DNA of 64,000 bases from Triatoma infestans (Eukaryota; Arthropoda; Insecta; Hemiptera; Reduviidae): positions 1 through 64,000 of the forward strand of contig JAAEAF010003558.1 of assembly GCA_011037195.1 (NCBI GenBank), read 5' to 3'. Each line of letters starts with the position of its first letter. Position 1 is the stretch's first letter. Made by a program: the position numbers and the translations under genes. Shown piece by piece: positions 11,341 to 22,837 of this stretch. The notes beneath the pieces were generated by a model. That model searched no databases and was not told the DNA's origin. It saw only the letters and a program-made list of their open reading frames with translations.

Positions 11341-12145
11341 AACTTGGTGTGGAAATCACACGACCTTCTCTTGCTGCACAATTAACTAATCTCTTCAAAT
11401 GTATAGTTCTTACTTGATGTTTAGCTGTCTTCTATTTACATGAATGGGAGAATCTCAACTTTATACAATACTTTTTTGATAGAAGCACAAACCTCCCCCT
11501 CCTACAAAATCCCTTAAATGAATTTTCTCAGTATAAGTTTTAAATGATAGGTCTGTGTATACATACTTAGTATACCAAGTGTAATGAAACCCGTCGATGA
11601 TTTTATGGAGAAAACTGACAAGAACTGTTCAGTAAATATGAATTTTCCGTCAATCAATTTGCGGAAGTTTGGCAAATTGTGATTGATATTTTATGGGTGA
11701 TAGAATTGTAGGTATAATACACAGAAATAACTTTAGAGGGAAGCATAATCCCAACCGTTCCCCCCAAATAAATTTTCTCAAAGAAATGTTTCAAATAAAA
11801 GTTGTAGCTTTTTGTATGTATAGTTAATATACTGTTTAGAGAAAATCGTTGGAACCGTTTTCGGGAAAACCGCAAAAAACTGAAAAAACCATGAAAATTG
11901 GGACCTACGGTTGACTTGTCAGATTTCTTGGTGGAATTTAGTCGAAATACCAAATTTGAACTTTCTGCGCTTTTCCGTTTTTTTGAGTTATGCTGACTGT
12001 ACACCCATACAGAGACTTTGGTCTTTGGACTTTTTTGGACTCAGGGAACAACAAAACCTGTATATCCGGTGTAAACTCGATATTGAAAATTCGAAACGAT
12101 TGCAATACTTGCTATTGGCTGCAGTAAGAGAAAGTTATATAGGTA
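11341..12145 (+). repeat. Family D dispersed repeat, apparently end to end
   Basis: The clearest copy without a large array. The start CTTGGTGTGGAAATCACACG followed by ACCTTCTCTTGCTGCA lies at 11343-11378; the end GCAATACTTGCTATTGGCTG followed by CAGTAAGAGAAAG lies at about 12101-12134. Between them are the core pieces TTTAGAGAAAATCGTTGGAA (about 11835), a run CGCAAAAAACTGAAAAAACC and an AAATACCAAATTTGAACTTTC module. The start and end carry inverted matches (CTTTCTCTTACTGCA / TGCAGTAAGAGAAAG). Confidence 0.8.
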
Positions 12146-13559
12146 TACTCTAGAAACCTGAACACATGCATTTTTGGTGGAAAACCAATTTCAAAAATTT
12201 GGCCTGAAGATACTTCCTCCTCTTGGGCAGATAAATTAAGATTATCAGCAATTATTGTTATTATCGTTGAAATTCTGTTAAATTATTTTCAGTTATTTCG
12301 CCAACATTGGGATATATATATACCTACAGACAAAAAAAAAACTGACGTGAAACAAACAGCGACAGTACCAGTGGACTGATATACTTACAGACAAAAGAAA
12401 AACAATTTCATTTATTTAGGTTGCCGTGGACGTACACACACATCCACACAGCTGAGCAATATTTATTTATATACATGTCTAATAATTTTTTTGTTTTTAT
12501 TTTTTTTCCCTCTCTCTCTCTTTGTCTTGGATCCTCTTTTGTCTCAAAACAAACAAACACACTCAGACACGGCGTCCGAATAATCTTAGTGTAAAATGGT
12601 GGTCCTGTTCGGGAGATGGCAGACTAGTTGAGTGGAACTCGAACTAATCACCTGTCGAGCTAATGTTCCCCATATCGGACGGCCAGTTCTGTTTGTTTGC
12701 TATTGTCTACCCAGATCTACTGTCGCACCGACGAGACATTAGTAAACTTGTGGGGAATGCGGTGACACCCTCTCTATCTCTGGGTCTCATGTCTTCTAAT
12801 TGGATAACCGCCAATTTTAAATCGTATTTATCTCTCTGCTTCTTTTTCTGTCATATATGAACGTACTTACACTTATTAGAACGTCATGAAGCTTCAGTCT
12901 TCCAATTTAGTTCTAAAGAACCTCGATAAAATACGAGAAATCTGCTTTAGAATAATCATCTCACTTCTTACTATAGCAATTTAGCAAATTTCTTGATATT
13001 AATACAATACATAGATGATAGAAACATATTATACTAATGCAGTGGCGGGCAATATTCGAACTTATTCAAACAGGTTCGAGTAACGAATAAATATTGATTC
13101 GTTCCTCAATAAAGGAAAAAATTATTTACTAGTTACTTTTTATTTGTCATTTCTTTTTTCAGTAAAATAGGACCTGAAAATATTTGACGTCTGTCTGTGG
13201 TCAGTCTGTATATTTAAAGATCTAAATATTTGTATTTTCATACTGTAAGATCTAATAATATTAAATATTCATATGTATCTTATTATATAAAAAGATTAGA
13301 TAGAATCGTGACGTTTTTATGTCACGTGTTCCAATACCGTGTTTTTATCGATTCCCGAAGTTTCCAATAACATCCCTGCAAGCCCCTAGGAAGCCGGAAA
13401 ACTGCCGGGTTAGGCTGCTATAGTAATTACAATATAATACAATTTTATATATGTATATTAAAGCAATTTTTATAAAACTACAAAGCCGCCGCCTGGGAGC
13501 TAGATGGGATATTACTGGAAACTCTGTGGAATCGCTCCAGCGGTTAGACAGAAACAATG
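12146..13559. other. No gene recognised
   Basis: AT-rich sequence with a CTCTCTCTCT patch near 12512. The open frame at 12663-12860 has no recognisable motif. No structured repeat beyond short low-complexity runs. Confidence 0.45.
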
Positions 13560-14175
13560 GAATCAATCAAAATCTATGCAGCATATCAAGTTTAAAAAAA
13601 ATCATTGTAACTGCTTTCGAGAAATTCCAGAAAACTTAAAAAACCTATTCTGCAAAATCGCACTTCCGATTAACCGATTTTCTTCAGATTTAGAATTCTA
13701 GTGGCTTTTAATGAATATTAATATCATATAAGTGGCAAAATCATATTTTGTCCTGATGTGGTACTTCTAAGAAAAGCTTACGGCTAGTGTTCCTTCGGGA
13801 AAAATCAATTTTCTCGGGAAAATGTTTCAAGTAAAAGTGATGGGTATTTACCTCTATGGACAGTGTACGAAGTTTAAAGAATATCGTTGAAGCCGTATTC
13901 AATAAAATCACGAAAAACTGGGGAAAAAAGCATTCAGCAAAGTCGCACTTCCGGTGAATGGATTTTGACCGTGTCTGATGCGGTGGTAGTATCTAAACGG
14001 AATACCAAGCTTGAGCTTCCTGCAACTTTTCGTTTTTCAGTTATTCCGTGACATACAAACCCTTATTTTCGTTTTTTCAAGGGACGACTCCAAAACGTTT
14101 CTGGTGAAAACTCAATTTTGAGAATCTGGCACGATCGCAATACATCCTCTTACTATTATTAGTGAGAGAAACTAA
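13560..14175 (+). repeat. Family D dispersed repeat, plus orientation
   Basis: Contains two internal modules, each with the core AAAGAAAATCGTTG-type element (13590 and 13877) and CACTTCCGGT/CACTTCCGAT (about 13662, 13950). The end GCACGATCGCAATACATCCT then CTTACTATTATTAGTGAGAG is at 14129-14170. Confidence 0.8.
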
Positions 14176-14334
14176 AAAAGAAATGACGAATTAAAAAATA
14201 AATAGTAAATAATTATTTCCTTTGTTGCGACAACAATAAGAATGTGTCCGCTATTCCAAGAATTGGAGAAATGCTCTGCAGTGTAGTATTGTTGAGGAAA
14301 TGCTAGCATTCGCAACATTTCCTCCACTAAACAC

Positions 14335-14544
14335 CAATTTCCCAGGGAAAATGGTTTCAAATAAAATTGAGCCCTTCTATGTGCGTAATTAGTTGAAAGA
14401 AAATCGTTGGAGCTGTGTTCAAATAAAATCGCCCTTCCGATTGACACGTTTTTTTGATCGAAATTTTTACGTCGGTTGCGATAAAAGGATCTAAACGGAA
14501 TATCAAATTTGTACTTGCTGCGATTTTTCGTTTTTTAGATATTT
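14335..14544 (+). repeat. Family D fragment leading into the 35-bp array
   Basis: Starts at AATTTCCCAGGGAAAATGG; has GAAAATCGTTGGAGCTG (14399) and the TCTAAACGGAATATCAAATT module (14490). It runs directly into the minisatellite at the place where other copies read TTTTGTTCATACACACATAC. Confidence 0.78.
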
Positions 14545-14905
14545 TGTCCACGCATATGCCCATATACCACATTTACATATACCATACATATGCCCCATAT
14601 ACGCACATTTACATATACCATACATATGCCCATATACGCACATTTACGTATACCATACATATGCCCATATACGCACATTTACATATACCATACATATGCC
14701 CATATACGCACATTTACATATACCATACATATGCCCATATACGCACATTTACATATACCATACATATGCCCATATACGCACATTTACATATACCATACAT
14801 ATGCCCATATACCACATTTACATATACCATACATATGCCCATATACGCACATTTACATATACCATACATATGCCCATATACGCACATTTACATATACCAT
14901 ACACA
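14545..14905. repeat. 35-bp minisatellite, about 10 copies
   Basis: Perfect or near-perfect 35-bp units containing CATATGCCCATATACGCACA then TTTACATATACCATA. Because 35 is not a multiple of three and the unit has no plus-strand stop, all three plus frames stay open; the resulting peptides are artefacts. Confidence 0.95.
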
Positions 14906-15296
14906 CACAAACAATACATACATTTAGCCTATTATAAAAAATTTAAAAAAAAATTATCTACAACACTTGAATAATGTGACAATTGTTCCACTTTTATTTC
15001 GCCAATTTCAAACTGAAGGTATCTCCAGAAATTAAAAGTAAAAAACAGGGATGCCAACTTTAATTTAAACAATTTTTAAGGTATGGCTGAATAATAATTA
15101 AAGTAAAGAAGAAGTTCTCAGATTAACATATGCTTACAAAGTTTTAAAATCAATAAATAACAACAATTTTAACAATAAATAAACAACAGAAAACAAGATA
15201 AATTTGCTTAATTTCAACTTGTTTTACAATCTTTCTGAAGATAACCTTCCCCATTTCTATGGACAGCATTCACTTACCCGTACATTTCTTACCAGT
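14906..15296. other. No gene recognised
   Basis: AT-rich sequence after the array, with A-runs. Nothing recognisable. Confidence 0.45.
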
Positions 15297-15640
15297 TTTT
15301 ATACATTTTTTACTTTCTCTTACTCCTAGTAACACCAACTATGTAATCGTGTCAAATTTTCGAGATTGAGTTTTCACCGAAAATACAGTTTCGGGGTCCC
15401 TGGAGCCCCCCCCCCCCCAAAATGTTTTTTAGAAAATGGCTGTGTGTATGAATGCGAACACCATAGCTCAACAACGAAAATTCGCAGAAAGTTCAAACTT
15501 GACATTCCGTTTAGAAATCACCATGGGAGTAAGTAATGTGTCAAAATTCCTCAACAGGAAGTACTACATTGCTGAAGGGTTGTTCAGTTTTGCGTTTATC
15601 TCCATTAAAATACCGTAGGATTTCTTTTGATGTGTTTACT
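15297..15640 (-). repeat. Family D fragment, minus orientation
   Basis: Begins with the family end in reverse: CTTTCTCTTACTCCTAGTAA near 15311, then CGTGTCAAATTTTCGAGATT and GAGTTTTCACCGAAAATACA. An 11-base C-run lies at about 15406-15417. Ends at TCTCCATTAAAATACCG. Confidence 0.75.
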
Positions 15641-15667
15641 AATTATGAATGCAGACAACTATCACTT

Positions 15668-15785
15668 TTGTTGTGGTGGTTGGTTTCGCAGAGCTGGAAA
15701 GCATCAGAGAAATTTTCCATAATTTTGAGTGTGTAAACTGAATTCGCTCTGTGCAAGTCTATGTTGTCACACTCTCTGAAAAATG
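15668..15785 (+). repeat. Foldback MITE copy B (internally deleted)
   Basis: GTTGTGGTGGTTGGTTTCGC and GAGCTGGAAAGCATCAGAGA followed directly by the loop-side segment GAGTGTGTAAACTGAATTCG and TGCAAGTCTATGTTGTCACA; the middle of the arm is missing. Confidence 0.7.
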
Positions 15786-16577
15786 ATTGTCTGAACACTC
15801 TCTGGTGATGATTATCTGAATAAAAAGAGTAATAATTATTAGGTGATGACCAGGTGAGATAAACAGTTATGGATTGTGGGAGTGTTATCAGGTGTATGAC
15901 ACCTGTTGGACCCAAGTATGTTACCTGCGATCAAGGTAGTAGATAGGGGACACACTAGGGGGTGCTTTTGGTATGGTGTTGTTACGTGGGAACTATCTGA
16001 CCGAGAGGTATACCACCTGTGTAGTGCTGAGACACTAGATGATTAAAGAAGGATGAGAAAGAAGGTATCAGAAAAAGGGAAGAAGTTCAAGAGGTCGATA
16101 AGATTGGTTGTAGGCAGTTGGTAATATTGAGTGAGCCAGTGAGAGAGAGGGAGTAAGGGGGGGTAAAGAAAGAGAACTATTTGCCCACAAAATACATACT
16201 CACACATAGACATACATGCAACCATGAGGAAAAGAAGTTATTTCTAAGAAATGATGTGCTGCGCACAAGCGGTCGTTCTGTGTATGTGTATGTGTGCGTG
16301 TGTTTTGTGTTGTGTGATGTTTTTTAGGGATATATTATAATTGGACACATCGTAGAAAGGGGAGGGGAAGAGGAAAGAGAGGACTCTCCTCTCCACTCTA
16401 TAGAAAACCCTGCTGGCTTGGTCTGCGCGCGCGCAAAGCCCCTTCACGCGTGACCAATCTTTAAAAGTTTTTCACTATACCCAGCTAAGATCGGACACTT
16501 CACCCCCTCCCCCCACATACTGCTGGTACACTTGTACGTCTCTATACCGTAACATATAATAAAATACTTGAGGGGAT
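15786..16577. other. No gene recognised; purine-rich and TG-rich sequence
   Basis: Contains GAGAGAGAGGGAG-type tracts (16140-16175), a TG-rich run (16278-16312) and the GC patch at 16419-16440 shared loosely with 9254. No coding motif. Confidence 0.45.
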
Positions 16578-19060
16578 GATCATTTTATTTTACTTTCTCT
16601 TACTCCCTCCCTGATAAGAGAAAGTATTGCGACCTTGAGAAAATTTTTGAAGTTGAGTTTTCACCGGCAGTATATGTTTTGAGGCCCCCTGATTAGCAAG
16701 AAATAGAAAATTTTCTGTTTTATGAGGCTGTGTTTACTTAGTATGAACAAAATAGCTCAAAAAAAAAAAACGAAAAGTCGAAGGAAGCTCAACCCTGAAA
16801 TTAAGAACTACACGAAGTGACGTGAAAGTATGGAAATTTGGAATATTTGCTGCGTAGATAGAATTCTGTAACTTTTATTTAATAGATTTTCACGGAAAAA
16901 CTGATAGGTTTTTTTTCTGGAGATCTATCAATTACTGCCGCTACGTCAGAGGGCACTGCCACACTCTAGTTACACGCACCTACACTCAAGTTACACGCTG
17001 TCCTACTCTAGTTACACGCTCCCACACTCTAGTTACACGCACCCACACTCTGGTTACACGCTCCCACACTCTAGTTACACGCACCCACACTCTAGTTACA
17101 CGCTCCCACACTCTAGTTATACGCTCCCACACTCTAGTTGCACGCTTCCACACTCTTGTTACACGCACCCACACTCTAGTTACACGCTGTCCTACTCTAG
17201 TTACACGCTCCCACACTCTAGTTACACGCACTCACACTCTAGTTACACGCTCCCACACTCTAGTTACACGCACCTACACTCTAGTTACACGCTCCCACAC
17301 TCTAGTTATACGCTACCACACTCTAGTACACGCTCCCACTCTAGGTACACGCACCCCACTCTAGTTACACGCTCCCACACTCTTACACGCTCCCACACTT
17401 AGTTACCGCACCACCTCTAGTTACACGCACCACACTCTAGTTACACCGCCCCACACTCTAGTTACACGCTCCCACACTCTAGTTATACGCTCCCACACTC
17501 TAGTTACAAGCTGCTACACTCTAGTTACACGCTGCCACACTCTAGTTACACGCACCCACACTCTAGTTACACGCTCCCACACTCTAGTTACACGCTCCCA
17601 CACTCTAGTTATACGCTCCCACACTCTAGTTACAAGCTGCCACACTCTAGTTATACGCTGCCACACTCTAGTTACAAGCTGCTACACTCTAGTTATACGC
17701 TGCTACACTCTAGTTACACGCTGCTACACTCTAGTTATACGCTCCCACACTCTAGTTGCACGCTCCCACACTCTTGTTACACGCACCCACACTCTAGTTA
17801 CACGCTGTCCTACTCTAGTTACACGCTCCCACACTCTAGTTACACGCACTCACACTCTAGTTACACGCTCCCACACTCTAGTTACACGCACCTACACTCT
17901 AGTTACACGCTCCCACACTCTAGTTATACGCTACCACACTCTAGTTACACGCTCCCACACTCTAGGTACACGCACCCACACGCTAGGTTACACGCACGCA
18001 CACCTAGTTTTACCGCTCCACGACTCTAGTTACACGCTCCCACACTCTAGTTACACGCACCCCACACTTCTAGTTACACGCACCCACACTCTAGGTACAC
18101 GCACACCACATCGCTAGTTACACCTCCCACACTCTCGTTACACGCTCCCACACTCTAAGTTTTATAACGCTCCCACACTCTAGTTCACAGCTGCTACACT
18201 CTCGTTACACGCTTGCCACACTCTAGTTACACGCACCCACACTCTAGTTACACGCTCCCACACTCTAGTTACACGCTCCCACACTCTAGTTATACGCTCC
18301 CACACTCTAGTTACAAGCTGCCACACTCTAGTTATACGCTGCCACACTCTAGTTACAAGCTGCTACACTCTAGTTATACGCTGCTACACTCTAGTTACAC
18401 GCTGCTACACTCTAGTTACACGCTGCCACACTCTAGTTATACGCTGCTACACTCTAGTTACACGCTGCCACACTCTAGTTACACGCACCCACACTCTAGT
18501 TACACGCTCCCACAACTCTATTTTTACACGCTCCCCCACCTCAGTTATACGCTCCCACACCGAGTTACACGCTCCCACACTCTTTTACACGCTCCCACAC
18601 TCTATTACACCGCTCCCACACTCTCTTAACGCTCCCACACTCTAGTTACACGCTCCCACCACTCTAGTTTAGACGCTCCCACACTCTAGTTACAAGCTGC
18701 TACACTCTAGTTACACGCTGCCACACTCTAGTTACACGCACCCACACTCTAGTTACACGCTCCCACACTCTAGTTACACGCTCCCACACTCTAGTTATAC
18801 GCTCCCACACTCTAGTTACAAGCTGCCACACTCTAGTTACACGCTGCCACACTCTAGTTACAAGCTGCCACACTCTAGTTACATGCTGCCACACTCTAGT
18901 TACACGCTCCCACATTCTAGTTACACGCACCTATACATAACACTTTTTTCATGGCAAGCCCATTTAACCGGTTATAAACATTACAATTTAAAGCATTTTT
19001 TTCTTATTATAGCGTATTTATGTAATAAGAGAAAGTGGTGTGTGTGTTTCGCACGATTTT
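16578..19060 (-). repeat. Family D dispersed repeat carrying the 21-bp minisatellite
   Basis: The left edge is the family end in reverse with a clear hairpin: CTTTCTCTTA (about 16599) pairing with TAAGAGAAAG (about 16617), then TATTGCGACC and GAGTTTTCACCGGCAG. The AGCTCAAAAAAA...CGAAAAGTCGAAGGAAGCTC module follows. The right edge is the family start in reverse (ATAAGAGAAAGTGGTGTGTG then TGTTTCGCACGATTTT, 19024-19060). The 2 kb array lies wholly between these ends. Confidence 0.8.
16958..18932. repeat. 21-bp minisatellite, about 90 copies, with higher-order structure
   Basis: Units of 21 bp such as CACACTCTAGTTACACGCTCC, with variants CGCACC, AAGCTG, TATACGC. Longer blocks recur: the variant order at about 17100-17325 is repeated at about 17720-17945, and the block beginning TACAAGCTGCTACACTCTAG recurs at about 17509, 18192 (degraded) and 18688. 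Three zones (about 17320-17450, 17960-18200, 18500-18680) are full of small indels, unlike the clean units around them. Confidence 0.95.
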
Positions 19061-21528
19061 CTTCTTATTCTGACTACTGTTATAAGGAGTTAATGCGACC
19101 AGGCCGGTTTTTCGGAAAATGACATTTTTTTATAGGCTATACTTGTTATTCTCCTGAGCTTGAATAAGTAGTTTTTAGAAATTGATAGGTATGTGTGTGT
19201 GTACCGGAAGTACCAGTTTATGGAATGTATTTTCCGGCTTTTCACATTTTCTCTATAATGGTTATCGTCAGCAAATTCGCCACACTAAATTTGGACTCAA
19301 ATGCAAGAATTAGCAACCGCATCATGGCGCCAATGTTGAGCTACTTAGCACACATCAATTACGCTTTACTCCCTATTACTCACGCCTTTTAGAATGTATT
19401 GGCGATTGAGCTTTAACTTTGACAGCCAATCTCTTATAGAGAAGCTATCTTCAGCGATGTAATAGAAATTGAATAAAGTCAGTCACCAAATTGTGTACGA
19501 AATCAGTCAGAAAAGTATTTTATATTGGGCAGCCCGGAGGGAGATGCTTTATTGCCCCTTATAAAAAAAAGGAAGTACGAATCAGTTACCAGATATTTTC
19601 AAAGTGTAAAGATCAGTCGCTATGTCAACTCTCAAACATATCAAGAGTTCACACCTCGCTAGCACCATACTGCTAGTTCACCACTGTAGAACTGTCACTG
19701 TACAAGCGACTCACAACTCCAATTCTAACATTCTACATTCATCACATGTCACGTCTCTTGATCTCTCTATAAACTGTCTTCTCATCTTACTCAGATTCAT
19801 AGAAATTATGAAACTATAAATTACGAGTTTAGTAACAGAAAATTAAATTCATTTATTTCACCACAACCATCAAATCTTGCTACCATTTCCAGATTCCAGC
19901 AATTGTCTTTAAACTTGTATCAATTAGATACTTTAATGATCTGCAACTTTTATCTGAAGCAGTTTTTTCGGAAAAATTTCGTCACGGTTCTTGGGGAGGG
20001 GGCACTTTGAGGTAAGATTATCTATACATGTGATTTCAGTAAAAAGTTTGGTTCCACCACGGAAATATTTTGCAAAAAAAAAAATATAAATGATAAGGAA
20101 ATTTCATTTAGAATTGGGAAAATTGCATAATAATAGTCATGTGAATATGTCGTGGAGTTTGTGTGAAACAAATGTGTTTGTGTGTGTGTGTATATGTGTA
20201 TGTATGTGGGAGCTGTATGGCGCTTGTATTATTACGTTAAGAATATGTTTGTATATCTATAGAATTTTATTTTAATAGTTTTGTGGTTGCACGTATTTAC
20301 AGCGTGATTGTGGATTATTTTTTGGTTCAGATAGCATTTATGGAGGAATCTATGATTGGTGCGTATGACTGGGGGGGGGGGGCTAATACCGGCCAGGGGT
20401 GGCAACTTTCGTGTAGAAATTCTCCCTATACTATTTCAATTTAGAGAGCACAATCTCATGGAGGAGCGGGTCTGTGCCGGGTTTAGCTATCCCGGCAACC
20501 GAATAATTGTTAGTATGAAAGATGTGTAACTAGTGTAAATATTTTCAATTTAGAGTAATTATTGAGGATGTATTGGTATGAATGTAAGAATAGGTATGTT
20601 TGTATTTATTTTGTATGCGTGAGTATGTATGCATGTATTTAGTATATTAATTGATATGAATATGTGATATGAAGTTGTAAATGTGCATATAATGGATATC
20701 GGCAGTTGTGAAGGAGAAATATTCACCATTATGGCTTATGGCGAAAGCTAATGCCAAAATAAAAAGTGAATATGTCATACTAGATTTTTTTTTTAATTTA
20801 ATTAATTAGATCATTGTTTATTTTATTAGCAACAGATAGTAAGTATTAAGGAAGCCAGAGAGAGTGCGCCACGGTGCTCTTCTCAGAACTAGTGTATGTG
20901 TGTGTGTATAAATGTTCGTTGTAATCATCAGAGCAGCGCCAGTTTGGTCTGGCTCTAAAATTAGATTAAACACATTTGTGTGCGTGTGTGTGTGTGGATG
21001 TGGGTGTGTGTCAGTATAGATATGAAGATATATAAGATTATAGCGAAGAGGACAGTGGCGCCCCTATCACCTGTGTCACACACCACTGCCTCTCCACACT
21101 ACACCACCACACACACTGCTAGCCAGCCGACTGGACACAACACATTCACATAGACACGTTAACATACACAGGGACACACACATACATACACACACAAAAC
21201 AATTCACGAAGAAAGAAAAAATAAATAAAAGAAACGAAACGATGAGCCGCATTAAGGGCGATTATATAAAATACATTCCATACCAACACAGACAAACAAA
21301 CTTCTACTACATTTGTGTTCCATTTCTCTAGTGCTCATAATATTCTCTAATTCTAAATAAGTTCTAAAATGGAGGAGATCCCAAAGTATTTATAATCGTC
21401 AAAATATACAAAACTAAACAACAAAAAATTCCTTAACGAACACTTTATGTCTAGACGGCATTGCAAAAAAGTATATTTTTATTATTTGTACAACTATTAT
21501 TGATTAATTTCTCATTTTGCGTTAAGAA
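19061..21528. other. No gene recognised
   Basis: AT-rich with TG-rich runs (19190-19202, 20177-20205, 20893-20910, 20970-21010) and a 12-G run near 20371. A short degenerate family D piece may lie at 19890-20010. Open frames of 60-70 codons have no recognisable motif. Confidence 0.45.
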
Positions 21529-21937
21529 AAATCTGGTGTGAAACACTCACCCGCCTTTCTCTTACTCTAACTACAGTAAGACTGTGATTGACAAATTTCC
21601 TTCAAACTTGTAATTTTTACTTAATGATTGTCCTCAGTTTTATATCAATGGGAGAATGTAAACATAATAAAATGTACATGTCTAGAGGAAACTGTACCAC
21701 TCCACTACAACTTCTTTAAATGAACCATCTCGGAACTAAGTCTCAAACAAAAATGATAGATCTCTTTATTCACAGTTAGTGTACCACATTTAATGAACTC
21801 ATTGGTGTTTTATTTATAGAGAAAACCGCGTAAACTGAAAAAACTGTTCAGTAAAAATCAACCTACTTCCGGCCAACCGATTTTCTTCAAATTCGAAATA
21901 TTGGCAACATATATAATTCTATTTAGAAGACACAATT

Positions 21938-22172
21938 TTTTTTTAAATTTAAGGCGCGTCAACATCTATAGTCATTGGCGCCCGGAGCCTTCTCAGTGCA
22001 CTGCCGGCCTCCGGACAGTGTTCTCTCGTTACAGACAACACTATCCATCACCGGAGAGTGATCTGTAGAGGCTCCTAGGAAGAAAAAATCGAAGGGTAGT
22101 ACAGCTGGACTCGAGCCCGGGAACTCCGCATGGGAGTCCAGTACGCTAACCACTTAGCTATTCCCTCCCTAT
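21938..22172 (-). mobile_element. tRNA-derived SINE, copy 1
   Basis: Flanked by the 9-bp target duplication GACACAATT (21929-21937 and 22173-22181). On the minus strand the tRNA-like head has an A box (TAGCTAAGTGG, 22150-22160) and a B box (GGGCTCGAGTCC, 22107-22118), the internal RNA polymerase III promoter. The body reads CCTAGGAGCC, GTGATGGATAGTGTTGTCTG and GTGCACTGAGAAGGCTCCGG, and ends GATGTTGACGCGCCTTAAA plus an A-rich tail. The tRNA species was not assigned. Confidence 0.9.
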
Positions 22173-22837
22173 GACACAATTATATAATAAATTGAAATAG
22201 CACTTTACAGGAAAACATAACCCCACCCTTCCCCCAAAAGCCACGTTAAAAGACTTTACCCTTTCTTCTCTGTTATATTTCAAACAAAAGTTGTAGCTCT
22301 TATATGTATACTTCATTTACGTAGTTTAAAGAAAATCATTGGAGCTGTTTTAGAGAAAATAGTAGAAAACTGAAAAATACTTTCAATAAAAACGCACTTG
22401 CAACCATTCGATTTTCTTTAACCCCGGAATTCGACAACGTATTTATTCTAGTTAATAGATGATAGAATTATGTAATAAATTGACATACCACTTTAAAGAA
22501 ACATCTAACTCCCCCCACTAAATGTATTTTCCTGGAGAAATATTACAAATAAAAGTTGTAGCTCATTATATGTGCAGTTGATATATCAAGTTTAAAAAAA
22601 TTCGTTGGATCCGTTTTCAAGAAAATTACGAACAACTGAAGAAAACAATCAAAAGTTGCACTTTTGGTTGGTGGATTTTGCCCGAAATCTTCGTGTTTGG
22701 TGCGTTGGTAGTATCTAAACGGAGTACCAACTTTGAGCATCCAGCGACTTTTGGTTTTTGAGATATTCTGTTAATACTCACACACACACAAACATACAGA
22801 ACATTCGCTAAAAACATTTTTTCCGTATTTACTCACT

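Noticed and set aside
14454..14974. Overlapping open frames of 90-157 codons over the 35-bp array
   Set aside because: They are a by-product of a stop-free repeat unit in all frames.
16986..18629. Long repetitive proteins (RVTRVWE and SSYTLPH repeats) on both strands
   Set aside because: Translation of a 21-bp minisatellite; no start context, composition or domain supports a gene.
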